Part shown: positions 1 to 12,122 of the stretch, one piece after another
Layout of the letters: every line of letters begins with the position of its first letter
Numbering within the stretch: position 1 is the stretch's first letter
NCBI RefSeq assembly: GCF_014805625.2
Contig: NW_023998414.1
Span: 41,398,991 to 41,462,990 of the forward strand
Direction: 5' to 3'
Origin: Glossina fuscipes
Lineage: Eukaryota > Arthropoda > Insecta > Diptera > Glossinidae
Length of the DNA stretch: 64,000 bases
Program-made: the position numbers and the translations under genes
The notes under the pieces: generated by a model
What the model was told of the DNA's origin: nothing
Database searches by the model: none
What the model saw: the letters and a program-made list of their open reading frames with translations, nothing else

Positions 1-2730
1 TCTCCTTTTTCTTTTTTTATTTTTTTTTATTTCACTGGTATTTAATAAATTTCTCCCTTGTTTTACTTCTTCATTTCTTTTTTTTTTGCCATTTTTCAAG
101 GACTCTTTACTTCAAGTATGTTTCAAATATGAAAAAAAAAAAAAAAAAAAAAATAGAAAAAAAAAGAAGTGGAAACGAATGCAAATAAAAAGAAAACTCT
201 TAAATATTTCGCGAAATATAAAAAAAAACAAAAAGCAAAATACACATATAAAAAATACTTTTATGTACATCTATATATATAGACATTATGAAAGTAATAT
301 TATTTCTGCCTCATAGAATGTCAATGAAAAGCACAACTGATTCAAGTGGGCGTGATCAACAAACCATAAACAATTACCGATTCTATGAATACGCAGCACG
401 CTTTCTTCCCCCCTTTTTTTCAGTCGGTTATGTAGGTAGGTAATGTTTTTTGAAGATCAATTGTTAATTAAAAGGTACTTGAATTCCACCCACCAATTGG
501 CAAATTACGTGGACCTATTCTATAAAATAAATAATGCCTAAGTAAGAATAATGTATACTAACTTGATATTTGGATGAATTTACTTAAAGTTTCTCATCCA
601 CTGATAAATTCAGATTTTAAGGTCACAGCGGTTCCTTTCCTCTTGACTGCTAACAAATCTAATATTAATTTGCATGCAATCTTCACTTAGATTTATGCGA
701 CCATAACACTGAATAGTGCATAGTAGTCTCTAAAGAAAATGAAGCTGAAGCTATCTGTCTACCTCCTTGTAAACAATTGAAAAAAATATTTTTCTGAGAA
801 AATATGTTTACGTCGATATTCTCTCCTGTTCTTCGGTACAATAGAATGTCTGTTTTTACTCTCTTTCTGCAAAGTCTAAACGCTCGTCCTCTAACGTTTA
901 TTACCAAAGGCTGTTTACACGATTCCTCCATAGGATGGAACCGGATCTGTGGTTATTAAGAATATTCATTCGGATCATGGAAATCTTTTTTACAATCTTT
1001 ATAAGAACAGTCCCAATTAATTTAATTTTTAATTTGGACCACTTTCGATCTCATATTATCTTCGTCCCGTATCTAGAACTTTCGTGTAACGCAAACAAGC
1101 TTCAAGAGGCCCCGGAATTAATTTCAACGAGGCTTTCGAAATCTATTAAATTATTAAGTAGCGATCCAGCTCTTTACCAAAGTCTAGTGAAAACTTGATA
1201 CATGTCACCTTGATTCACATATCATAGTTTTTCTTCACATGCTCGCAAATAGAAATTGAACCTTTGGGTCTATGTTCGTCGTGCGTCTCTATATCTGAGA
1301 TCAAATATGAAAACAAGCGAGACCAGTAAATAGCCATCTGAGAGTCGTGACATATACTCACCAAAACTACGTGGACGATCTTAAACAACCTGCCCATTAT
1401 TTTCCGCAACGTGCCTACAGGCGAGCTTCTTTCCTTCTTAGATCTTCTTAGATCGAAGGGACATTGGGATATATCAGCTTTTCCGTCTATTTGCAAATTG
1501 CAGACATACACGTCAGAGCTGTTGTAAAGTAACGCATCGATCAATAAGTCGCAAGAATCACACATAGTATTATTATTAATATTGATATTTTAACCGAAAA
1601 AATAAACTCTAAATAAATAGACTACAATCGTAAAACATTAGCATCTACGGCAATCGGCTTTACTGAAAACTCTACCGCATCTGAGATTTGAACCCACAAC
1701 CATTGAGTTCGGAATAGCAATAAAACAAAGCGCAAGACGAGAATTGAGGGGCGAAATGTTGGCTACAGATTAAACTACCAGCGACATTGTCTGTTTGAAA
1801 ATTCGAAAAGGCTCCTCTAGGAAAGATATTGGGTAGGTCACTGCGCGAACAACTAAGGCGCATTTTACGAATCGTGGCGTAAAAAAGACTATGAAATTTT
1901 TGAGGAGCATTTGACCGATTGTATCACCCTTAAAGAACATTGCTTTGACCCGTTGTCCCGGCATTTATTGACCAATGTATAATCTTATTTTTTCCACCAC
2001 CTTTTGTTGAGTTTGCTTCCCGATCAGCATCGAAACTTAGAGGCAATATTTCGGACCCTTCAAACCAATCCTGGCGCAATTCCTTTCGATAGCCATTTGT
2101 CAACAACTTTCTGCATATATAAAATGGCGAGCCTCACAGAGTGGCGAATTACCTTCTTTCTTAACAATTCTTTTGTTGTCAAGATCAAATAAAAGGCCTT
2201 GCAGGATAAAATACAACAAGCTAAGCGCGGCTATTTTAAATATTTTAAATTGGCACCTAAATGTTGTCGGTTATGTGCACTTACATAAAAGTGACTGACA
2301 TAAAACTTTTTTTTTTTTTTTCTGTTTCTTAGTTTACTTGAATAGAAAGTTATTCTTAAAAAAATTTTCTTGTATAATGTGGAAGCTCTGTTTAGCGAGA
2401 TAATGAGTAGAAGCAAGTGGGAATTGATAATCAAAACAAAACGAAGTTCAACTTAACCGCAACTGCAAGTAACAACGGTTGAAATAAAGAAAGACAAAAC
2501 GAAAAATTTACGGCTATTAAATCAAGATATAATATGTTTAAACTATGCCTTTCATTTGTTATTTATTCTTATAAATTATCCATACCGTAATCACTGCCTA
2601 TTCGTGAAAGAAATCTTTCAAAACACCAAAATTTTGAGATAAATATCAGCCACCTGCCATATAAACTCTTAATTAACGCTCACAGGCGAAATCGCAAGAC
2701 CACGAAAAATTGAAAAAGTAAGAAAATTAC
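1..2730. other. AT-rich intergenic DNA, no gene recognised
   Basis: The region is low-complexity A/T sequence with long A and T tracts (for example the A run near 132-152). The open frames here are short (the longest is 116 codons, minus strand, 1215-1565). None carries a motif I recognise or joins to a neighbour through plausible splice sites. A tRNA-like B-box sequence lies near 1672-1740 and is listed separately. Confidence 0.6.
1672..1745 (-). repeat. tRNA-like SINE candidate (B-box only)
   Basis: The minus strand reads GGGTTCAAATCT, a good match to the RNA polymerase III B box (GGTTCRANYCC), in a context like two other places in the window (48870-48960 and 50285-50385). No convincing A box or poly(A) tail is visible. 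This could be a decayed tRNA-derived SINE head or chance. Confidence 0.3.
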
Positions 2731-3533
2731 ATTCGGTCGTGACCGAATCTTTTATATCCATCCGCGTTATCCTTAAAGCGACGAAGAAGCAACAGAGCTA
2801 AACGATCATACTCTATAATAGGCAGTGGCTGATTTTTGCCATTTTCGCAATAAAAGGTTTTGTCGAATAAGCGTGTAGGCGTTGTACGTGCGTCCTTGAA
2901 AAAGTTAAGGCACTTGCAAATCCGTTTGCAAATTTGTAGGCGATATCTGCATCGTCGCTAACAGGAGACTGTTTACCACAAATAACACACAGTTTCGCAG
3001 ACAGACAGATGGACAGACGGACATACAACTTTGCAACTGGCCAAGAAATTATATATTTTTAGAGGGATTCTTGAAACCTGTTTCTCTGCATTATAAAGGT
3101 TTTGGAAAAAAAAAAAAATTAAATATTGATACAATATAGTACTGGGTAGGTGCAGTTAGTGTTCCACATTTTTGCGCAAGTGCTAAAGCATCGTTCATGA
3201 TGAGCAAAAAAATGATTTTGTATTCCTTTCCAAAAAACAAAGGTGTTCTCAATTTACGTGGTGCTGTAAGCTTATCCTTCGGGCGATTTGCCTCATTGCC
3301 TCATTGTTTTTGACAAATTGAACGTCGATAGGTTCGTTTTTGCGACCAGCAGAATGTGGACGACAGACTTTGCACAAACAGACAGACGAAAATGCTTAAA
3401 TCGATTTCGAATTTCATGCTGATATGAATGAATGTGTATGTTTCGTGGAGTCTCTGATCCTTCCTTCTGGGCGTTGCAAACGTTTTGACGAAATGAATAT
3501 ACCCCCCATTCCTTCGGTGACCGATACAAAAAG
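2731..3533 (+). repeat. Composite palindrome-ended dispersed repeat, full-length copy 1
   Basis: It starts with the near-palindrome ATTCGGTCGTGACCGAAT (2731-2748) followed by a TTTTATAYCCATC-type stretch. Module 1 runs to about 3090 and ends with a GACA/GACG-rich tract (about 2998-3024). A linker with ATAAAGGTTTTG (3093-3104) leads into module 2. That module repeats the same landmarks: a GGGTAGGTG-type line, a GAGCAAAAA line, GTTCTCAATTT, a GACAGACGA tract, and a GGGCGTTGCAAACGTTTTGACGA-like line. It ends with CTTCGGTGACC near 3533. Two other copies (43821-44663 and 45703-46521) have the same order and spacing. It has no coding capacity and resembles mini-me/DINE-1 (Helentron-related) elements. 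Confidence 0.75.
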
Positions 3534-4171
3534 ACATAACAAGCCAACATTTCAAAATATGGCGAATATAATTAATTTGGAATCGATGGCGATCCCAATA
3601 AAAGGGGGATTTATTTATCAAGATCATAAAGAAAAAAAAATCACTAAGATCGTTCGCCTATCGATAGGCCTATAAATTTACATGTATGATATGCTTAAGA
3701 TGGTAAGATGGTAAGTGTCCGAAATTCCTGAAAGTTTTTGGACTGTGAATGGTGGAACGGTATAGTATGCAGTCAGCAGAATTTCGCAAGATTTGTCCGG
3801 AAGCAATTATAGTTTTCCGATATGATGTCTTGTAATAGTGTAGCTGGTCTTTCCCCAAATGTATGGTGCTTGAGTGACTTTGATATAGCGATTGCCGCAA
3901 TAAAGCTGTCAAAAAATATCAGCCGCTTATTCAAACAATATAAATATCACTGTTCTATCGTAATATTTAACGTATTTTATGTCAATATGGCTTTTTTTCG
4001 TATCTCCCTTCACGACTCTCACACCTGATCCTAAGTAAATATAATAAAAGTACTTGGGTGGATAGACACAAGAATTCCAAGGGAATATAAAGAACCGAAA
4101 GTATAGACTTATAGATTATTTACATATACATATAAACAACAACAACAACAAAAAAAAAAAAAAAAAAAAAA

Positions 4172-4204
<33 letters not shown>

Positions 4205-5229
4205 CAACTTACAAACATGCATACATTAAAGGCTGTATTTTATTTTTTAATTAAATGAAACCGGAGAAATTGACCCAAACGTACAAACAAACAACAACAA
4301 CAGCCGTAAAAAATTCAAGTAGAATATAAATAAGCAGCTAAAGCAGCAGAGTCAAGACCGCAAGTTTTTCTACCTAGATTCATGAACACATAAATACATA
4401 CATACATATACATATATATGCATATATATATATATATATATATATACATACATACATACATACATACATATGGATGGGAACATGTACATTGAAGAAATGT
4501 ATGTGTATTTATCAACTTATGTGTGTACAAAAGCTCGCGAACCGACTGCCACTTTTAGTTGGTGTGAAGGACTTTTTTTTTTTTTTTGATGTATTATGAG
4601 CGGGATAAAGGGATGTTTGAGCTATTTTTATGAATTGTTTTGTAATTTTTCACATTGAGCCCAAAAATAAAGAAAAATATTTTTAAAAAATAAAAAAGAT
4701 TTTTCTTTTGTTTATGGTTTAATTTGCAAAATAAAAAAACAAATAAAAAATTTTTTTTTTTTTTTTTTGTTGAGAAACAATTTTCTCCATTTATTTTTTT
4801 TTTTTTGAGTCGCGGAAAAAACAACAATAAATATTTTAACATCAATAAATCATGTTGCTCAAAAGGCAAAAAATTAAATGAAAATAAAAAAAAAAGTAAA
4901 AAACTTAAAGTAACGGACACCGCAGTATTTAAAACATTAGTAGAGAAAAAAGGGTTTCGAAGGGCTGGCTGGCAAGCAATTTAAGACGGCCTTTGAAATA
5001 AGCTAAACTAAAACGGAAAATGCCAATATGTCTGCTGGACATTTCGTTTATCTATATATATATGCAAATATTTGCATTTTACAAATATAAATAGCAACGA
5101 ATTTTTCCAATTTTTTTTATTAAAAGTAATCATCGGGTAGACTGTCTTTTCAGGAACTCAATTCTTATCCCATTGTTTACGCGGCTTACATTGTATATAT
5201 AATGTTACCGCATATCATATCGTAGATAT
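3534..5229. other. Intergenic, microsatellite-rich, no gene recognised
   Basis: The stretch holds a CGAAAA hexanucleotide array (about 4176-4204) directly after a long poly-A run, and TA/CATA arrays (about 4405-4470). Poly-T blocks lie near 4574-4588 and 4751-4768. The overlapping reading frames at 4594-4984 come from A/T homopolymers. I see no gene. Confidence 0.6.
4176..4204. repeat. (CGAAAA)n hexanucleotide microsatellite
   Basis: About five tandem CGAAAA units immediately follow a poly-A tract of roughly 25 bases. This fits growth of a satellite from a poly-A tail, but no retroelement body is identifiable to its left. Confidence 0.8.
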
Positions 5230-6130
5230 CCAATTCTTCTAATTTTCAATAATAGCTGGGGAACGGTTGACGCCGTTAATAATCGGACTCTTTAATTGAA
5301 AAGGAAGTTACGTGCCAATCATCCCCCCGCTGAGTAATTTGACAATAACATCTGACGGCCTTTTACAAAAGATGGTAAAGCAATCAGCTTTAATTTGTAC
5401 TCATCCGGTGAAAAGGATAAACGAGACTTGCAACTTAATTCTACGCAATGCGAATATTAAGAGCTTACGAGGTTAAACTGATTCTAAACTGCCACTGTAA
5501 CATCCATTAATCAGTGCCTAGACAATGCTCTAGAATCGGTCTTATCAACGATGCATATAAGCGTGTAGGTATTTATATAGATATTGGAACCGTTTCGACC
5601 GTCTCTTGACAAAACCACAGACAGATTTATCTTTGCTCACTGCACTACATCAATTTGGAGATTAAGTTTCGGTTTAGAATCAACTACAGCTCCGACATTC
5701 TTACACACTTGACACATTTTCGAGTATGTATTCGTTAATATGATAATATGTAGGCAGGAGTGTTTTCCACAAAAGCGACAATTTCTTATATTTGTCTAGA
5801 TTCAAGCACATCCCATTGGCCAAGCGATAGCAGTAGAAATTTGCTAATTCAGACTAAAGCAGAGAGGTCCGATCTCTTGACTTAAAAGAAAGATGGATTT
5901 TCACGTCGTCGTCATCGTCGTCGTCGTCGTCGTCGTCAGCAAACATTAAGACTCGAATATATTGTACACTCGTAGGGAGGTCGTTGACAAATAACGCAAT
6001 AACGGGCCTAGATGAATCCCCCAAGTGGGAGTTGTAGAGGAGACCAAAATTTCAAATGACATAGCGGGAGTTAAACAGCACCCACGGGGAGCACGCCCCA
6101 ATTTTAGTGGGGAACTCTGTCGAACGCCTT
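5230..6130 (-). mobile_element. Degenerate jockey/CR1-like non-LTR retrotransposon, RT fragment
   Basis: Read on the minus strand, the sequence keeps the order of LINE reverse transcriptase motifs despite stops and frameshifts. KAFDRVPH is at about 6130-6107, a VNDLP box (ALFVNDLP) at about 5996-5973, and the catalytic box is FADD. After it come lines resembling the thumb region (about 5800-5700, with NGMCLNLDKYKK). The FADD codons have expanded into a run of eleven Asp codons (5904-5936). Homology to the C-terminal LINE region may reach about 5230 but is faint. Domain order is seen directly; the clade assignment (jockey/CR1 group) is inference. The element is dead. Confidence 0.7.
5904..5937. 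repeat. (GTC/GAC)n microsatellite inside LINE catalytic motif
   Basis: The tract is a trinucleotide array with one interruption (one GAT codon on the minus strand). On the LINE coding strand it reads as eleven consecutive Asp codons exactly where the two Asp of the FADD/YADD box belong. Confidence 0.9.
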
Positions 6131-6859
6131 ACAACATACAAGTATAAGTCACATTTTACACAAACAAACAAACAAATTTATATAACAAAGACCCTAGAGT
6201 ATAAACATTTTTGAGATCTGAGAAAGCCTTAGATATCATTTCGAAGCAACTGAAGAAATTAATTTTTAACTTTTTTCATTGCTTTAAATGCAACGCAATG
6301 CACTTTCGGCAAAGAATACGTTTCCCTTTACAACATGTATATATTGTTGTCTAATCATTGTTTGTATTGCATTATTTTTCAATTAAGTGAGTTATGGTGC
6401 GTAAGTCTGGTTCAAACCAGAAGGAAAAAGCGCCATGAAGCTAGTGCTGAAGTTAATGCAAAAGGAGTGGAAGGAGAGCAAATTGCATTTCCTACGTCAT
6501 GTTTGCTACACGTAAACGTATCGTTAAAATCGCCCATGGAATCCTTAACATAGCCAAAGACAATCAAATGACAAGATGGTCCAACATTTTGTTCAATTTT
6601 CAAATTAGCAGATCATTACGGACTTTTTATGCGTTTCTGTTATCGATAACAGTGGAGTAACGTTGTTAATTAACAGCAATTTGACCGCTTGCTTTTTCGT
6701 TCTCATTGTCGCTATGTACGAAAAAACCAAGCAGTAGGTATGCATCTAACAAACATAGTTAGCTCTAAATTTTATGTTCGCCACACTGACTGTAAAATCT
6801 CGATTGGTCATGAAAGTCAAATGCTGTAGTGTGATCGCATACCGTCCTATGCGTCCACT

Positions 6860-6900
6860 GTGAAGTGCGAAGGAAAAACAAAAATTTGGTCGCACTTCAC
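6860..6900. repeat. Perfect 11-bp inverted repeat (hairpin candidate)
   Basis: GTGAAGTGCGA (6860-6870) is followed after 19 bases by its exact complement TCGCACTTCAC (6890-6900). There is no run of T after it on either strand. It lies in intergenic DNA with no recognised gene. Confidence 0.7.
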
Positions 6901-9900
6901 CTGGCTCAGTATTGTATTTCGTAATGTAATACGATGCCAGGCGCCACAGTTAAAAAATCACCATTTCTGTTAAGGTAACCATAATTTAGTGTAGAAATTA
7001 AGTATAAATAGTGCATATTTTCAATAAAAGAATTAATTGTTTTACACAATTCAAAACAAGCGTTTAACTCGCTTAAGGCGTTCAATCCGCCAAAATACAA
7101 AGATTTAGGGACTGCTTTATGCCGAGCATTATTGGCATTACTAAAACAGCAGAAAGACTTGGCGCTTATGAAGCCGAGCAGGCTAGGGCTAAACTACGGT
7201 AAAACACGGTACACTTACCTACACCTAGGGAAGGATTCATAGGGAATCCTCCCAAATACTGCAACCCATTCGCGGTTGCAATAAGTTTTCATCTTCTTTA
7301 CAATACTTTTCACAACGTAACTTTTTTTAACTGTCTGCATATATAGTATTTCCTGAAATATACATCTGTGTCTGTCCATCACATCTAATAACATAATATA
7401 AGTAAATGGTGTGTGTGTGTGTGCAATAACTATCGGGTTGTATGAGTCTATGATTCCTTGTTTATAGTAAATACTTAGGTAAGGATAAACCATTCCTACG
7501 ACATAACTTTTATTAATAATAAAAAATTTCTCCGCATTTTTAGATATAAAAACTCGCACTGGACGGCCATAAACTTTGGAATTCTTCAATGGAAAATAAA
7601 CGATGAAAAGAAAATAAGTTATATTTACGGCATACATAGCTACAGTTTGGTATTTTTCATACATACACACTTACACATACACTAATGCAAATATTTACTT
7701 GATAGCGCAGAATATGTATGTATGTGTATTTATGCGCTTCTACTTTGTAAACAGTTAAGAGGACGCGATCTCGTATCAAATCGATTAAAACAATCTACGC
7801 CTGTACGTGTATTGAGAATGAAAGACCAAACGGACAAATTTACTGCTAATTAACGACATTTGCTGTTAGTTTGAATTTTTAATGAAATGTTCGACCATCT
7901 TGTCAGTCAGTTGTCTCCAAATAGAAATGGCTGTCAAGTGACCGTTAACGGAACAGCGCTACCTCTGTTGCGGTTTTCTAAGGTAATGTTAAAGGACGTT
8001 ATTGTTGATAGTTCTCTCAATTTTTTTTCCTCTCTTATCCTTGCAAATATTACACAAATTAGAGGTGAAGATGACGTGATTCTTAGCTAGCGTCCATTTC
8101 AACAAGTGTATCAATTACGGCCGTTCTATTTTCAGTTGGCAAAGTTGACTTTGTTTAATATGAAAATGCAATATATTGTATCCCTGCTCGCTTCTGCTAA
8201 TGTAGCTGATTACGAAACGAGAAAGGAATGCTTCGGCATAACATGATTTTATTTATAAACTTACAAGCAATTTTCCAATTAAAGCAAAAGTTTAATTTTA
8301 ATCCAATTAAGATGTAATTCAGAAAAAAAAAAAAAAGGTTTTTCTGAAATATTAACTTGAGCCCTTTTGAAACCCTTTTGGGTACAATGACTTTTTTTAT
8401 ATTTGATCAGTAGAACTGAATTGCATTTTATTTCCTTTACGCCTTAAACAACTTATCCACTTATCTTAAGGTAACAAGTACTCTCTTAAGCATTAGAAAT
8501 TTATTTCTTTACACCCTATTATCGTAGAATGAAGTATGTGAACAAGGCATAGTGTCGTTCAATATTTTTGCGACTTAAACACAGTCATCAATCATCACTT
8601 TAATTACCACTACAATTATTATTGTTCGCACTTTTTTGCACGTACGTATGTGCACATGCGTGACATATTGACAAATAGCCACTTAATTAGATTAAAAACG
8701 TAAAATAAAAAAAAATAAAAAAAAAAAACTCTTAAATAACTTAAAAATAGACAAACAACGGCCAACGGCAAAGCCATCGTGAGCACTTAACCGTTTTTGA
8801 TTACATTAAAACAACGTGAAAATATTGCAAAAACTTATTTTCAATTTGTTAGTTAAGGTCAAGAAAAAGTTTTTTTCCAATTTATTACAATTTATAATCC
8901 GTAGCTGACCGCATAAATCATGCATCATATCCCAATATGTGAATGCAGTATAAGCCCAACACCCTCCCTCTCCCTCTATCACGATAGAGAGGTGCTCACA
9001 ATCAGTAAATCATTTTCTTAATATTTTAGTTATTGTTTTCCAACTCTACAAGTTTTCATTTAGTTTTGCAGATAATTGAATTAATACAGAATGGACGCAA
9101 ATAAATCTCTGCCAAATAATACATACATAATACATATACATGAAACTTTATACCGCATAACATGACAAGAAGAAGAAGAAGAATTATTATTATTAATTGC
9201 AAGAAACTATATAGAATTATAGAGAGAAAAGTTGAGTCAAGTCCATGCTTGGTAATACCGCTTCCTGCAAAACTAATTTCCGATCCAGTTACAACGACCA
9301 TCAGTCAGCAAGCAAGTAAACTAAATTCGCCGGACGACGAATCTCTAATATCCGATATATCGCATTGATGCAGAAGAACCAAAAAATATTTTATATGTAT
9401 GTCAGTCGGTGAGTTAGTCGAAGTCCTGCCTAAATGCGAATGTTAGTCAACCCTGGAAAATTATTATTCCATTTATGTGTTATAGGTTTTAAGTTACGGG
9501 TTTTTTTTTTTGCGTTTTGAGCGGATAGTGCTTGCTTTCAAACTAGATCTGCTGGCCATCAACGAAAAGTTTGTAACTAACCAACTTTGTAAGTCGAGTA
9601 TTACAACCACGTATGTATGTAGTGTAACAAGATTACATATAAAAAAAAGCATAATTTTTTTTTTTTTTTTTTTTTTTTGCCAAATTCGACTTCATTGATC
9701 AACGTGTCATCTTTGAAGGGCGACGTAGTCAGAATAACACTTCTCTAACATTTTAATGCCGATTTGTCAATGGACGACTTGTCAAAACCATCAAAATACG
9801 CTTCAGTTTCCATCATGTAATCTTCATGAACCTGTTGCCCAGCACCATGCTATAGAGATCTGCAAATACAAAATTGTCGTTGGATGTGCGAAAATTTCAA

Positions 9901-10076
9901 AATTAGACAACAATAGTTACATTTATTCAGTATAAGCAAAAATACAGCAATCGTAGTAGAAAGGCCCGGCGGCGGCGAAAGTTGGGATAGAATCGAATGC
10001 TAACCGCATTAGTGGCGCGGCTTCGAAGCGCACTTCGTTCGTGCGTTCTGCTCTACTTTTAAATTACGTACAACGA

Positions 10077-10080
<4 letters not shown>

Positions 10081-10111
<31 letters not shown>
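10081..10111. repeat. (AT)n microsatellite
   Basis: An uninterrupted AT dinucleotide array of about 31 bases, 130 bp before a LINE fragment. Confidence 0.95.
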
Positions 10112-10112
<1 letters not shown>

Positions 10113-10224
10113 CGGGACAGAATTGCGAAAAGCTTATGGCTTAAAGCACTTAACGGTAAGGGACAACTTTTTTCCACAAATTAGTAATAGATTAGTGGTA
10201 AAAATAGTAAATTGATTCCAAACC

Positions 10225-10990
10225 TTTCATCCTTGAGGGGCCTTTGATAGGGTGTCGCATTGACTTTTCGAAGTCAACTGCTGCTCTGCTAGAATGCCAC
10301 CGCCCGGATCGTTTATAACTTGTATCTGTGGGTGCTGTCAGTCTGGCGCGCTCTGCTGTGCCTCAGGGCTGGATCGTTGGCCCCTGACTCTTCACCGTGT
10401 AGGTCAGTGTTTTTTTTTAAATGTCCAATCTGGATTTTATTTGCGAGGAGTGTTGATAATTTGGAAGGATATCTATCGAATATTGACTACTGCATATACC
10501 GCTGGCGGCTGCGAATGAATGGAATGTGAATTGGGCTAAATCATTTGCGTTAACGTATCGACCCCCGACTGTACAACTAGATTTTGCTTTAAGAGTTGGC
10601 AGTGCCAATGGTGAAGTTGTAACTAACTTCAAATACCTGTGGATGATTATCGATAATAAAGTATGCTTGCTGCACATATAAACTCCCTGTGATCTTGGGT
10701 CAATTTACTACTTGGAAAGTTATTTTCCTTGAATATAGTTAGAAATGTATTCTCCTTGAGGCGGTATGGCCATATCTCAGGTTATGTTCTACGTTTTCTA
10801 GGTTGTTCTTTTTCGTTAATTTCATTAAAATTAGACTTCTCGCTAACCGTTACTGTATTATCCTACGGGAGGTCAGTTCGCAATAACCTTCTGTTAATAA
10901 ATTCTTTCAGGTCAGAGTTATATGAGCTTATAGTTCCCCGCCTAAGAAGTTACGACAATTTAGATGCTCTTATCTCACTTACAAATTAGC
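10225..10990 (+). mobile_element. Degenerate jockey/CR1-like LINE, RT C-terminal part
   Basis: The plus strand gives AFDRVSH at about 10240-10260. A SAVPQGWIVGP box follows at about 10350-10375, the usual SGVPQGSxLGP motif of non-LTR reverse transcriptases. A FKYL line followed by MIIDNKVC is at about 10630-10665, matching FKYLGVxLDxKLxF. The last part (10850-10985) resembles the region after the RT domain, with SYGRSVRNNLLLI then SELYELIVPRLRSYDN. Stops and frameshifts separate these parts, so the element is dead. The layout is the same as in the 5230-6130 copy, in opposite orientation. Confidence 0.7.
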
Positions 10991-12122
10991 TAGCTACTTA
11001 GTATTGCGTTGGAGGTGTGATTGTAGTATCCCGCCCTAGCGCCGGTTAGCCTACGGACCAACGCATTTCGAAATGCATAACGAAATGATTGCTACCCTCT
11101 TTTAGGCTACTAGGCTACTAGTAATCATTCAGTGCGAAATCTAATATTCGCACTGAATTATTATGTAATAATTCGAATACTTCGAAGTAAAGCTACATTT
11201 GCAGTGAACAGTTCACGAACGTTTTTTATTGTAATGAATTATGTCAACTAAATCGGTATGAAATTTTTTGATTCCGTTCAAAAATCCTTATTTAAATATT
11301 TCCACCCGATTTCCGGACCCATTTAAATGTGCAACAAATGTGCTGAAAATGTAAGAATACAACTGTTGCGGACGCAACCGCAGTAGGTGGTAGAATACAC
11401 GTGATTCCCGTGATAGAGGTGAATATAGATGACATATTTTAGTTTGGCCGTACCAGAGTCTCAAATTTGGGTGTTCTCTCATATCCATTTTTCGTTAACA
11501 CACCAAATTTAAAAAAATTTTTAAAAATAGTCCCCATAAGCAAAATTTGAATTTGAAAGCGAGAGTTGTTTGAAAGGTATTTTTGTAAGGAATCGCGAAA
11601 TATCCACAAGAACATTTTACATTTTTTTATATGGACGGAGCAGGCTTTCAAATCCAACTATATATTAATTTTAATTATTTAACAGAGCTCTGTTAAGGTG
11701 TTAACAGAGTTGTATTATTTATTTATTAAGGTAAGTGGACTTGCTACTTAAATTCGAATTTATCCTGATCCCCTTCTAAACTAACTGCCAACTTTATTAA
11801 CACTCAGACAAAATGCTTCGTGTTCACATGGCCTTGATTTGCAGTCCGTAGAGATTACAGTTGTTAGAAAGCAAACGATAAAAATTAATAATTTAGATTG
11901 CATAGAATTTACAGTTGGACAGCTTTAGATATGGCCGTTTAGTTCTTGTTGCAATTGAACCCTTTTTAGCCAGCGCAATGAATCATCTGTTGTGCAGATT
12001 ACAACCCCTTGTGATTGTTTTTTGTTTCTTTGAGAACAGCTGTTTAAAACGCGAACGGAAATAACGGTACTAACAAAATATCAACTATATAGCAGTAAAT
12101 TAATAATTTTAGTTTGGAAAAA
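10991..12122. other. Intergenic DNA upstream of the t6A transferase gene
   Basis: It contains a 12-bp inverted repeat at 11127-11158 and a tandem GGCTACTA duplication just before it (about 11105-11120). Otherwise it is A/T-rich sequence leading to the start of the next gene. No TATA box is obvious within 100 bp of the start codon. Confidence 0.5.
11127..11158. repeat. 12-bp perfect inverted repeat with 8-base loop
   Basis: ATTCAGTGCGAA (11127-11138), an 8-base spacer, then TTCGCACTGAAT (11147-11158). Both arms are exact. The arm core TGCGAA/TTCGCA partly matches the 6860-6900 hairpin. It may be the end of a small MITE-like remnant. Confidence 0.75.

Larger units (their letters stand above)
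6131..10224. other. Intergenic DNA, no gene recognised
   Basis: Apart from the 6860-6900 hairpin, I see only A/T-rich sequence, a short GT run near 7410, an AAG run (9168-9183), a poly-T run (about 9656-9678) and a (TA)n array (10081-10111). A 151-codon minus-strand frame at 7215-7670 has no recognisable motif or homologue and no neighbouring exon; I treat it as chance. Confidence 0.55.

Noticed and set aside
1215..1565. 116-codon minus-strand open frame
   Set aside because: No recognised domain, no exon partner, and not clearly different from background composition.
4176..4204. Regular short repeats as a CRISPR array
   Set aside because: Units are contiguous with no unique spacers and the genome is a fly's; this and similar arrays are simple microsatellites.
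7215..7670. 151-codon minus-strand open frame
   Set aside because: No motif, no homologue known to me, no neighbouring exon or good splice signals; length is possible by chance in 64 kb.
12114..12122. TTG upstream start for the t6A transferase
   Set aside because: An ATG lies three codons downstream and gives a normal presequence; a non-ATG start is unnecessary.
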